A program made the translations under genes and the position numbers. DNA of 14,567 bases from an uncultured Collinsella sp. (GTDB taxonomy: Bacteria; Actinomycetota; Coriobacteriia; Coriobacteriales; Coriobacteriaceae). The notes under the pieces are model-generated. The model did no database searches. It was not told the origin of the DNA and worked only from the letters and a program-made list of their open reading frames with translations. Of this stretch, positions 8,623-14,567 are shown in pieces (position 1 is the stretch's first letter; the number at the start of each line of letters is the position of its first letter). The DNA lies in contig CAAENY010000028.1 of NCBI GenBank assembly GCA_900757465.1, positions 1-14,567 on the forward strand, in the 5' to 3' direction.

Positions 8623-9849
8623 ATGTTTAACAAGAAACCCCTAGCGGATAACACCCGAAGACCCTCGACTGGTGCGCAGGCCAAGATCTACAGCCGCGAC
8701 AATGTCGCACGCTATTCCGAGCGCGCCCGTCAGCGCCGTCGCGGCCGCACGGTTCGCCGCGTAGCTCTCATCGCCGTACTCGGCGTGCTGCTGAGCGCCA
8801 CGACTGCTGCGGGTCTGTGGTTTGCCACTATCATGGGCAAGCTTGGCGACTCCAATGTCATTACCAACAACCTGCGCCAGATTCTGGTCGATACCAATGA
8901 GGCAAAAGATCCGTTCTACGTGTTGCTTCTTGGTACCGACGGTCGTCCGGGCGAGGATACGTATCGTGCCGACTCGATTATCCTGGCACGCATCGACCCC
9001 ACGCAAAAGCAGGCGACGCTCATTTCCGTTCCGCGCGACACCAAGGTCGTGTACAAGGGCGAGACCATGAAGATCAACGCCTGCCACACCGTTGGCGGCG
9101 CCGAGGCCATGGTCCAGGCGGTCAACGAGCTGTGCGGCGTGCAGATTTCTCACTATGCCGAGGTCAGCTTTGACGGCATGCAGTCGCTTATTGATTCGGT
9201 TGGCGGTATCGACATCAACGCGACCGACGACGTCGACGATCCCGAGCACCTGGATATTAAGATTACCGCTGGTCAGCAGCATATGGACGGCGCTACTGCC
9301 CTTACCTATGCCCGCTGCCGCTACACCTATGCCGACGGCGATTACACGCGCATGCGCCATCAGCGTCAGGTGCTTGGCGCCCTTGCCAACCAGATTCTCA
9401 ATAACTTCGATGCCGCGAAGATCTTTGGCCTGGTTAATTCGCTGTCCGATATGCTCGTAACCGATATGAGCGTTCAGGATATCGTGTCCACGGTCAATGC
9501 CATGCGCGGCATGGATGTCGAGGGCATCTACTCGGCCAACCTGCCCTCGTACGCCGACGACAGCACTATGATCGACGGCGTGAGCTATGTCTTTGTTTAC
9601 GAAGACGAGCTTAAGGAAATGATGGCCCGCGTCGACGCCGGTGAGGATCCCAAGGGCCCCAACACCATGGGCCTTTCAGACGGCTCCAGCTCCACGATCG
9701 GTGACCTCAACAACAATACGTCCGAGGACTACGCATATGGCACCGCGACCTCGTCGGGTGGCTCGGACGATTCCGACGATTCGAGCGACGGCTCCGATTA
9801 CTACGAAGAGCCCACCGGTGACGGCAACGGCTACGAAGCCAACTATTAG
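8623..9849 (+). CDS. LytR-CpsA-Psr (LCP) family cell-wall polymer ligase
   Basis: LCP proteins transfer teichoic acid, capsule or other anionic polymers from lipid carriers to peptidoglycan outside the cell. This one has 408 residues: an arginine-rich cytosolic end (about 29-46), one membrane helix (about 46-70), an extracellular LCP domain (about 97-255) and a Ser/Asp/Gly-rich tail (about 350-408). Key conserved positions are visible: GTDGR (104-108), RADSIILAR (115-123), SVPRDT (136-141) and YARCRYTYADGDYTRMRHQR (229-248), with the arginines that hold the pyrophosphate lipid. ATG 8623 is preferred over TTG 8617 because GCAGG lies six bases upstream. The polymer attached cannot be told from sequence. 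Confidence 0.93.
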   Translation: MFNKKPLADNTRRPSTGAQAKIYSRDNVARYSERARQRRRGRTVRRVALIAVLGVLLSATTAAGLWFATIMGKLGDSNVITNNLRQILVDTNEAKDPFYVLLLGTDGRPGEDTYRADSIILARIDPTQKQATLISVPRDTKVVYKGETMKINACHTVGGAEAMVQAVNELCGVQISHYAEVSFDGMQSLIDSVGGIDINATDDVDDPEHLDIKITAGQQHMDGATALTYARCRYTYADGDYTRMRHQRQVLGALANQILNNFDAAKIFGLVNSLSDMLVTDMSVQDIVSTVNAMRGMDVEGIYSANLPSYADDSTMIDGVSYVFVYEDELKEMMARVDAGEDPKGPNTMGLSDGSSSTIGDLNNNTSEDYAYGTATSSGGSDDSDDSSDGSDYYEEPTGDGNGYEANY

Positions 9850-9850
9850 A

Positions 9851-9878
9851 GTTACGCGGGCTTACCAGCCCGCGTAAC
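9851..9878 (+). repeat. 12-bp perfect stem-loop just after the LCP stop
   Basis: GTTACGCGGGCT (9851-9862) pairs with AGCCCGCGTAAC (9867-9878) across a TACC loop. It begins one base after the TAG stop. No U tract follows, so it is not a standard terminator. It may protect the 3' end of the murA-LCP transcript or cause pausing. Confidence 0.75.
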
Positions 9879-9921
9879 GGCTCGACGCTGCGCGCCGCCC
9901 AAGGCGACAATTTGTCATTCA

Positions 9922-9962
9922 AAAGGCAGGGCATGAGCAGAAGGTCAATGCCCTGCCTTTAT
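9922..9962 (+). terminator. Likely (possibly bidirectional) intrinsic terminator
   Basis: AAAGGCAGGGCAT (9922-9934) and ATGCCCTGCCTTT (9948-9960) form a 13-bp perfect stem with a 13-nt loop. The right side ends in TTTAT. The left side begins with AAAA, giving a U run on the other strand as well. It probably ends the rightward murA-LCP transcript and could back up termination of pepT. Confidence 0.75.
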
Positions 9963-10038
9963 CATGCCAACTTGTTCGCCTTGGACGTCGCTCGCGGACG
10001 TTGGCTCAACCTGCGATGCCGACTACTTTTCTTGCACC

Positions 10039-10075
10039 AAAAATCGCCCCGTTCTCGGTTGAGGACGGGGCGATT
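10039..10075 (-). terminator. Intrinsic terminator of pepT
   Basis: On the minus strand an 11-bp perfect stem AATCGCCCCGT/ACGGGGCGATT continues through a G-U wobble and three more pairs to a 4-nt loop. The stem's two closing A-T pairs run into a run of five T (10043-10039). It begins 26 nt after the pepT stop codon, so it is assigned to pepT. Confidence 0.88.
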
Positions 10076-10101
10076 CATCTTTTGGGCTTATGCAGCCAGT
10101 C

Positions 10102-11349
10102 TTATGCGAAACGGGCGACGAGCTCCTGCAGGACGTCGGTCATCTTGACGAGCGAGCTGACCGGGACAAACTCGTTGACGCCGTGGTAACAGTAGCCGCC
10201 TGTCGAGAGGTTGGGGCAGGGCAGGCCGCGGAACGACAGCTGTGCGCCGTCGGTGCCGCCGCGAATCGGCAGTACTTGGGGCTCAACGCCGCAGGCAAGG
10301 AAGGCGTCCTTGGCGACATCAATAAGCTCGGGATAGTCACGAACGATCTCGGCCATGTTGCGGTACTGGTGCTTAATCTCGACCGTTACGCGCTCCTCGC
10401 CCAATCGCTGGTTGAGCAGTGCGGCGGCGGCATTCATCAGCTCGAGTTTCTGCTGGAACTTGGCGGCATCGTGATCACGGACGATATAGCGCGCCGTGGC
10501 ATGGTCGACCGTTGCCGAGACGCCCTCAAGGTGATAGAAGCCCTCGTAGCCCTCGGTGTATTCCGGGCGCTGCTCGTAGGGGAGCAGGGCGTTGAAGTCG
10601 CAGAACAGGTTGCCCGCGTTGACCATGCGCCCCTTGGCGTCGCCGGGGTGAATGGACTGGCCCTCAAAGCGAACGGTTGCCTCGGCGGCGTTGAAGCACT
10701 CCCACTCAAGCTCGCCAACCGGACCGCCGTCGACCGTGTAAGCGTACTTGCAGCCGAAGGCCTCGATATCCAACAGCTCGGCACCGTGACCGATTTCCTC
10801 GTCCGGGCAGAAGCAAATGCCGAGCGCGGGATGGGGCAGGGAGGGATCCTGCGCGATGCGTGCGACAAGCGCCATGATTTCGGCGACACCCGCCTTGTCG
10901 TCGGCGCCCAGCAGCGTAGTTCCGTCGGTGCAGACAAGGTCCTCACCCACCAGGTTGTTGAGGGCAGGAAGTTTGGCGGTGCTCATGGACACGGGCTTAC
11001 CGTCGACGATGCCGCAAACCAGATCGCCGCCCTCGTAGTGCACGATGTGCGGCGCTACGCCGGCGCCCGGCGCGACCTCGGTGGTATCAAGGTGCGCGAT
11101 CAGGCCCAGGGCGGGCTTATTCTCGGAACCGGCGCTAGCGGGAATGTGCGCGCAGACATAGGCGTTTTCGGTTACATGGGCATCGGTTGCACCCAGCTCG
11201 CGCAGTTCTTCGGCAAGCACGTTGGCAAGGTCAAACTGCACGGTGCTCGACGGCACCTGGTCGCAGTTGGCATCCTCGGACTGCGTGTTGATCTGGACAT
11301 AGCGCAAAAAACGCTCGAGGACGTCGGGGTCCGTGGTGGTGTTTTCCAT
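10102..11349 (-). CDS. pepT: Peptidase T (tripeptide aminopeptidase)
   Basis: PepT is a cytosolic M20-family zinc enzyme that removes the N-terminal residue from tripeptides. It has 415 residues against 408 in E. coli. The expected di-zinc ligands and catalytic residues are all visible: H86 and D88 in AHLDT, D150 in GADDKAG, E184/E185 in PDEEIGHG, D208 in TVDGG and H389 in YHGVNEF. IRGGTDGAQLSFRGLPCPNL (362-381) is the PepT signature. The frame extends upstream to 11445, but ATG 11349 has GGAG eight bases upstream and starts where the family does (ERFLRYVQINTQS). It is a single-gene unit divergent from the metal-regulator gene, with its own terminator. Confidence 0.95.
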   Translation of the reverse strand: MENTTTDPDVLERFLRYVQINTQSEDANCDQVPSSTVQFDLANVLAEELRELGATDAHVTENAYVCAHIPASAGSENKPALGLIAHLDTTEVAPGAGVAPHIVHYEGGDLVCGIVDGKPVSMSTAKLPALNNLVGEDLVCTDGTTLLGADDKAGVAEIMALVARIAQDPSLPHPALGICFCPDEEIGHGAELLDIEAFGCKYAYTVDGGPVGELEWECFNAAEATVRFEGQSIHPGDAKGRMVNAGNLFCDFNALLPYEQRPEYTEGYEGFYHLEGVSATVDHATARYIVRDHDAAKFQQKLELMNAAAALLNQRLGEERVTVEIKHQYRNMAEIVRDYPELIDVAKDAFLACGVEPQVLPIRGGTDGAQLSFRGLPCPNLSTGGYCYHGVNEFVPVSSLVKMTDVLQELVARFA

Positions 11350-11396
11350 AAAGATCGCTCCAATCTTGGTCGTCGTGTGCAACAAGAACTCTAGCA

Positions 11397-11416
11397 CGGT
11401 ATGCCGCGGCATACCG
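11397..11416. promoter_or_regulatory. 20-bp perfect palindrome, candidate operator
   Basis: CGGTATGCCGCGGCATACCG is perfectly self-complementary and lies in the divergent promoter region between pepT and the DtxR-type gene. It covers the -35 area for the proposed rightward promoter and lies 47 nt upstream of the pepT start codon. DtxR-family regulators bind palindromes of about this length, so autoregulation is a reasonable guess. The sequence does not closely match the operators I remember for DtxR or MntR. Confidence 0.55.
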
Positions 11417-11432
11417 CGACGCTTGGATGGGG

Positions 11433-11438
11433 TAGAAT
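11433..11438 (+). promoter_or_regulatory. -10 element for the metal-regulator operon
   Basis: TAGAAT matches the TATAAT consensus at five of six positions. At 17-nt spacing the -35 would be CATACC (11410-11415), a poor match inside the palindrome. Transcription would start near 11445, just before the ribosome site AGAAGGGA (11453-11460). Confidence 0.45.
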
Positions 11439-11469
11439 CAGCCATTGAGTGCAGAAGGGACGGATGTTC

Positions 11470-11892
11470 ATGGATACGACAAATAGCTCGCGCGAGCTAC
11501 ACCTAACGGTGGCGAACGAAGACTACTTGGAGTGCATGGTTCGCATCGAAAGCGAAGATGGGGAGACCGGTGGCGTGCGGTCGGTCGATATCGCACAGCG
11601 CCTTGGCGTCTCGAAGGCATCGGTCAACAAGGCGGTTTCGGCTCTCAAGGCATCCGAGCTTGTCGAACAGTCTCACTACGGCAAAGTTATCCTGACTGAC
11701 CGTGGGCGCGAGGTCGGCTCGGCTATCTGGTATCGCCATCGTCTGGTCCGCACGTTTTTGGTTCAGGAGCTCGGTGTCGAATTTGAGCGAGCCGATTCCG
11801 AGGCCTGCATGATGGAGCATGCTCTATCCGAGGACACGATGAACCGCTGGCTCGCCTATCTCGAAAAGCAGGGAATCAGCGTCGAGGAATAG
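11470..11892 (+). CDS. DtxR/MntR-family metal-dependent transcriptional regulator
   Basis: This is a 140-residue cytosolic repressor of the iron/manganese-sensing family. It has an N-terminal winged helix (about 14-80, with SVDIAQRLGVSKASVNKAVSAL as the DNA-reading part) and a dimerisation/metal domain with H90 (YRHRL) and C113-E116-H117 (EACMMEHALS). It lacks the SH3-like third domain, so in length it resembles MntR. D18 and E21 in EDYLE also match MntR, while C113 sits where iron-type DtxR/IdeR has its cysteine, so the metal is ambiguous. ATG 11470 has AAGGGA nine bases upstream. ATG 11464 and GTG 11449 are alternatives with worse spacing. It is 10 nt upstream of the methyltransferase gene, probably co-transcribed. 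Confidence 0.88.
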   Translation: MDTTNSSRELHLTVANEDYLECMVRIESEDGETGGVRSVDIAQRLGVSKASVNKAVSALKASELVEQSHYGKVILTDRGREVGSAIWYRHRLVRTFLVQELGVEFERADSEACMMEHALSEDTMNRWLAYLEKQGISVEE

Positions 11893-11902
11893 CGGGATAT
11901 AT

Positions 11903-12796
11903 ATGGATACGAGTTATTACAACCGCTTTGGTGCCGAGGAACTTACGCGCCGCTTGTCGAGCGAGACCTTGTTGGCGCAGGGCCCCATGGGCAGTGTTCT
12001 GTTGAGTGAGTACGATGCCGCCGACATTCCACCGGCGTTTTGGAATCTGGCAGAGCCGCAGACCGTTTCTCGTATCCATCGCTTGTATGTCGCCGCCGGC
12101 GCGCAGGTGCTCATTACCAACACCTTTCAGGCATCAAGCTATGCTCTCAAGCACGACCAGATTGCGCCGTCCGTGGCGGAGGTCAATCGCGGGGCCGTCG
12201 ACGATGCTCGCCAGGCGCACCCACAGCTGCTGCTGGGCTCGATGGGCCCGATTTGTATTGAGTGGTTTGCCGAGGACTCTGCCGAGTATCGTGAAATCCG
12301 AGGCATTGCGCGCGAACAAGCGCACGCCTTGCTCAATGCTGGTGTTGACGGTCTGCTGATCGAGACGGTGACGTCTATCCGTAATTTGCAGCCCATGCTT
12401 GCCGGCGCCCGAGATGCCGCCGACGGTATGCCTGTCCTGGTGAGTTTTGTCGTTGACGATAAAGGCGACCTGTTGGGCGATGGCCTCAACATCGAGGCAG
12501 CCGTTTTGTACGCCGAAAAACACGGCGCAAACTCGGTTGGTGTTAATTGCTGTTCGCTTGCGGCCGCGAACGCGGCGGTGCCCAGGATGGTTGCATCGGC
12601 GACTACTCCCGTCACGGTGCGTCCCAACGCGGGAAATCCGGTTCAGACACAGGATGGTCCCGTGTGGCATGAGGACCCCGAAGCCTTCGCGCGCGCATGC
12701 GTCGAGTGGAAGCGGGCGGGCGCCGCAATGGTAGGCAGCTGCTGCGGAACCACGGCGGTTACGACAGCCGCTATGGCAGATGCGCTCAATATATAG
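11903..12796 (+). CDS. Homocysteine S-methyltransferase family protein
   Basis: This is a 297-residue TIM-barrel enzyme that methylates homocysteine to methionine. The three zinc-binding cysteines are visible: C216 in GVNC and C280-C281 in GSCCGT. TNTFQASSYAL (72-82) and LIETVTS (152-158) also fit the family. Only the homocysteine domain is present; the folate, cobalamin and activation modules of full MetH are absent. The methyl donor may therefore be S-methylmethionine (MmuM-like), or folate/B12 modules may be encoded elsewhere. The usual glycine-rich DGAMGT near the N-terminus reads QGPMGS. The GGGA ribosome site is modest. It shares an apparent transcript with the upstream regulator and ends at a strong terminator. 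Confidence 0.88.
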   Translation: MDTSYYNRFGAEELTRRLSSETLLAQGPMGSVLLSEYDAADIPPAFWNLAEPQTVSRIHRLYVAAGAQVLITNTFQASSYALKHDQIAPSVAEVNRGAVDDARQAHPQLLLGSMGPICIEWFAEDSAEYREIRGIAREQAHALLNAGVDGLLIETVTSIRNLQPMLAGARDAADGMPVLVSFVVDDKGDLLGDGLNIEAAVLYAEKHGANSVGVNCCSLAAANAAVPRMVASATTPVTVRPNAGNPVQTQDGPVWHEDPEAFARACVEWKRAGAAMVGSCCGTTAVTTAAMADALNI

Positions 12797-12821
12797 AACC
12801 CGAAAATGGGAGTATCGAATC

Positions 12822-12846
12822 ACCGCCCCCGCTGGGGCGGTTTTTT
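12822..12846 (+). terminator. Intrinsic terminator after the methyltransferase gene
   Basis: ACCGCCCC (12822-12829) pairs perfectly with GGGGCGGT (12834-12841) across a CGCT loop and runs straight into a row of six T (12841-12846). It lies 25 nt after the stop codon. Confidence 0.93.
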
Positions 12847-12970
12847 GTTGTCGGTGCGCACCTCGACGCTTTTGCCTAAACGGTGAACGAGCGTGCCGGC
12901 GGCTTGCCGGATGCCCGTTGCGGGTATACCTCATGCGTACCATGATCCAAACACTGCGAGGTGTCTGCGC
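12847..12970 (+). promoter_or_regulatory. Upstream region of the phosphohexomutase gene with serial hairpins
   Basis: No gene is seen here. Two hairpins lie back to back: CCGGC/GCCGG (12896-12910), and ATGCCCG/CGGGTAT with a TTG loop and one G-U pair (12911-12927). The palindrome GGTATACC (12923-12930) overlaps the second. An inverted repeat TCATG/CATGA (12931-12945) follows. TATACC (12925-12930) and TACCAT (12939-12944) are possible -10 elements, but neither has a good -35. The ribosome site GAGGTG (12958-12963) is clear. Confidence 0.4.
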
Positions 12971-14371
12971 GTGTGCGCGATAATTCACTTTGGAACTGAC
13001 GGTTGGCGAGCTCGCGTCGACGGAGACTTTACTATCAACAACGTCGCTCGTGTCACTGATGCTATCGGCAGGCTATGGCAAAAGACGAATCCCGGTAAAA
13101 CGGTATATGTAGGATTTGACACTCGGCCGCAAGCGCGCGAGTTCGCCGAGCTCGCGGCGGGCGTGATTGCCGCCCACGGGCTCGATGCCGTGCTCGTGTC
13201 TCGACCGGTGCCGACTCCCGCTCTTACGTGGGCGGCTGCGTATGACGGCGAGGCATGCGGCGCGCTTATGCTGACGGGCTCACATCATCCGCAGGGCTAT
13301 CTATGCCTCAAGCTGCGGATGGGTGATGGTTCGACGGCCAACCAGGATGTCATCGAAGAGCTCGAGGAGACGATGGCCGCCGAGCCGCTGGGTCTTGAGG
13401 GGCAATACCGCACGGCAGATATCATTCCCGACTATATGCGAGCGGTGGCATCGTTTGTCGACGCGGATGCCATTCGCGCCGCGCATATGCGTGTGGTGGT
13501 TGACCCCATGGGCGGAGCTGCGCAGGGATATCTTGCCGACTTGCTTCGAGAGCTTGGCGTCGAAGTCCATGAGATTCACGCCGACGAGACGACCGATAGG
13601 GGAGATATCTGCCCCGACCCGGTCGAGCCGTGGGTGGATGCTTGTGAGCGCGCAGTTGTCGAAGACGGGGCGTGCGCCGGTCTGGTGACTGATGGCGACG
13701 CCGATCGTATCGGCGCGGTTGATGAGCGCGGCAGATATATACATCCGCATCAGATCATGGCGCTCGTTTTGGGCGATTTGGTCCAGTATCGCAATCTGAA
13801 GGGACGCGTCGTCGTCAACCTTTCATGCTCCACGCTTGTGCGTCGCATTGCCGAGGCGCTCGGCTGCCGCGTGGTCATCAAGCCCGTCGGTTTTAAATAT
13901 ATAGCCGCCGAGATGAAGAAGGGCAGCGTTCTCGTGGGCGGTGAAGAGGCCGGTGGTATCGGTATCGCCGCGCACATGCCCGAGCGCGACGGCATCCTTG
14001 CCTGCCTGATTTTGTGCGAGCTCATGGCCAAGACCGGCGCGCCCTTGGGCGTGCTTATCGATCAGCTCGAGGCGAGCTTTGGCAAGACGAGTTACGGACG
14101 TCGAGATTTGCGCCTTGAGGCCGAGGATGCCGAGACGTTGCGCACGCTGCTTCCCGGCGTGAATCCCAAGTCGATATGCGGCAAGGCGCCGCAGAGCGTA
14201 AGCCATATGGACGGCTTACGTCTGGCATTTGAGGATGACACCTGGCTGCTGATCCGTCCCAGCGGGACCGAACCGGTGGTGCGCGTGTACGCCGAGGGCT
14301 TTTCGGTGGAGGAGCGCGATGAGCTGCTAGATGCCGGCTGCGCTTTGGCCAGGGGCGCATATCGGCTATAG
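12971..14371 (+). CDS. Phosphoglucomutase/phosphomannomutase family protein
   Basis: This alpha-D-phosphohexomutase moves phosphate between the 1 and 6 positions of a hexose, feeding glycogen or cell-envelope sugar synthesis. It has 466 residues and the usual four domains. It starts at IIHFGTDGWRARV (4-16). The phosphoserine loop is TGSHHPQGY with S104, the magnesium loop is DGDADR (241-246), the sugar loop is GEEAGG (324-329) and the phosphate loop is RPSGTEP (429-435). The catalytic loop is usually TASHNPxxYNG; here HN is HH and the YNG part is lost. GTG 12971 is chosen because GAGGTG lies seven bases upstream and it matches the family start; the open frame from GTG 12893 has no support. 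Sugar specificity is unknown. Confidence 0.9.
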   Translation: MCAIIHFGTDGWRARVDGDFTINNVARVTDAIGRLWQKTNPGKTVYVGFDTRPQAREFAELAAGVIAAHGLDAVLVSRPVPTPALTWAAAYDGEACGALMLTGSHHPQGYLCLKLRMGDGSTANQDVIEELEETMAAEPLGLEGQYRTADIIPDYMRAVASFVDADAIRAAHMRVVVDPMGGAAQGYLADLLRELGVEVHEIHADETTDRGDICPDPVEPWVDACERAVVEDGACAGLVTDGDADRIGAVDERGRYIHPHQIMALVLGDLVQYRNLKGRVVVNLSCSTLVRRIAEALGCRVVIKPVGFKYIAAEMKKGSVLVGGEEAGGIGIAAHMPERDGILACLILCELMAKTGAPLGVLIDQLEASFGKTSYGRRDLRLEAEDAETLRTLLPGVNPKSICGKAPQSVSHMDGLRLAFEDDTWLLIRPSGTEPVVRVYAEGFSVEERDELLDAGCALARGAYRL

Positions 14372-14460
14372 CCAAGGGGCCACTCTATATAAAGATGTGC
14401 TCGGCAAGCGGTAGCTATCAACTGGCAAGCGTCAGTTGAGGGCACAGTTGTGTAGGAAAT
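14372..14460. other. Noncoding segment after the phosphohexomutase gene
   Basis: No gene or U-tract terminator is seen. A palindrome GGCTATAGCC (14364-14373) spans the preceding stop codon. TATATAAA (14386-14393) could be a -10 element but lacks a good -35. GGCAAGCG occurs twice, 21 bp apart (14403-14410 and 14424-14431), and TCAACTG/CAGTTGA (14418-14424 with 14433-14439) forms a 7-bp hairpin. Confidence 0.45.
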
Positions 14461-14559
14461 GTGTGCGCCCAGATTCCCGCCCCCGGGGCCCCTCCGGTCT
14501 GGCAATATATCTCCTTGCCGCGCGGCCCGGTCGGACCGGATCAGCCGCGGGGCGTGCAC
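14461..14559. other. Possible structured RNA or start of an unseen gene
   Basis: This stretch folds on paper into a three-way junction. An outer stem GTGTGCGCCC/GGGCGTGCAC (14461-14470 with 14550-14559) has 10 pairs including two G-U. One arm is CCAGA/TCTGG (14469-14473 with 14498-14502), competing with the outer stem for two bases. A second arm is CGCGGC/GCCGCG (14521-14526 with 14544-14549) topped by CCGGT/ACCGG. An AT-rich 18-nt linker separates the arms. Two forward reading frames also stay open to the window edge, so it may instead be the start of a gene. I do not recognise it as tmRNA, SRP RNA, RNase P RNA or a known riboswitch. High GC makes chance pairing likely. Confidence 0.3.
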
Positions 14560-14567
14560 CTTGAGAA

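Noticed and set aside
10090..11394. 434-codon plus-strand open frame opposite pepT
   Set aside because: The minus strand encodes a complete PepT with all zinc ligands and its own terminator; the plus frame is its shadow.
14092..14559. 155-codon minus-strand frame with a good AAGGAG ribosome-like site near 14508-14513
   Set aside because: Most of it is antisense to the phosphohexomutase gene and the product resembles no known protein. The ribosome-like site is a short match that can arise by chance.
14461..14567. Known stable RNAs (tmRNA, SRP RNA, RNase P RNA, 6S) at the right edge
   Set aside because: None of their conserved core sequences could be seen on either strand, so no specific RNA name was assigned.

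Overview
This is a GC-rich, densely packed bacterial chromosomal segment of housekeeping genes. It has the full F1Fo ATP synthase operon in the order I-a-c-b-delta-alpha-gamma-beta-epsilon, then cell-envelope, peptidase, regulatory and sugar-phosphate genes. Frequent GTG/TTG starts, the protein sequences and the neighbour order (upp, atp, murA, LCP) suggest an anaerobic gut actinobacterium of class Coriobacteriia, probably Collinsella or a close relative. That assignment is inference from memory of the families, not a database result.

Layout: 1-72 is the 3' end of upp (uracil phosphoribosyltransferase). A noncoding stretch follows, with a plausible promoter at 265-292. The atp operon runs from 354 to 7238 with gaps of 3-15 nt or short overlaps, except for one 125-nt gap before atpE. 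A strong intrinsic terminator at 7275-7313 closes the operon only 13 nt before murA (7327-8610). murA is followed by an LCP-family cell-wall polymer ligase gene (8623-9849). Three perfect hairpins at 9851-10075 separate this rightward block from pepT, which points left (10102-11349). pepT is divergent from a small DtxR/MntR-type metal-dependent regulator (11470-11892), which is followed by a stand-alone homocysteine S-methyltransferase (11903-12796) and a clean terminator. A phosphohexomutase gene (12971-14371) comes last. The final 196 nt hold no recognisable gene but can fold extensively.

Functionally, the ATP synthase couples ATP to the proton gradient; in a fermenting anaerobe it probably works mainly as an ATP-driven proton pump. 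MurA makes the first committed peptidoglycan precursor, and the LCP protein probably attaches anionic polymers to that peptidoglycan. The phosphohexomutase may supply sugar phosphates for the same envelope pathways. PepT trims tripeptides, and the methyltransferase makes methionine.

I found no mobile element, CRISPR array, tRNA or rRNA, and no clearly new multi-gene system. The points most worth a second look are an apparent signal peptide on the ATP synthase b subunit, a very short c subunit behind a structured leader, an insertion in the alpha subunit, the tight terminator-murA junction, a 20-bp perfect palindrome in the pepT/regulator promoter region, an altered catalytic loop in the phosphohexomutase, and a possible structured RNA at the right edge.
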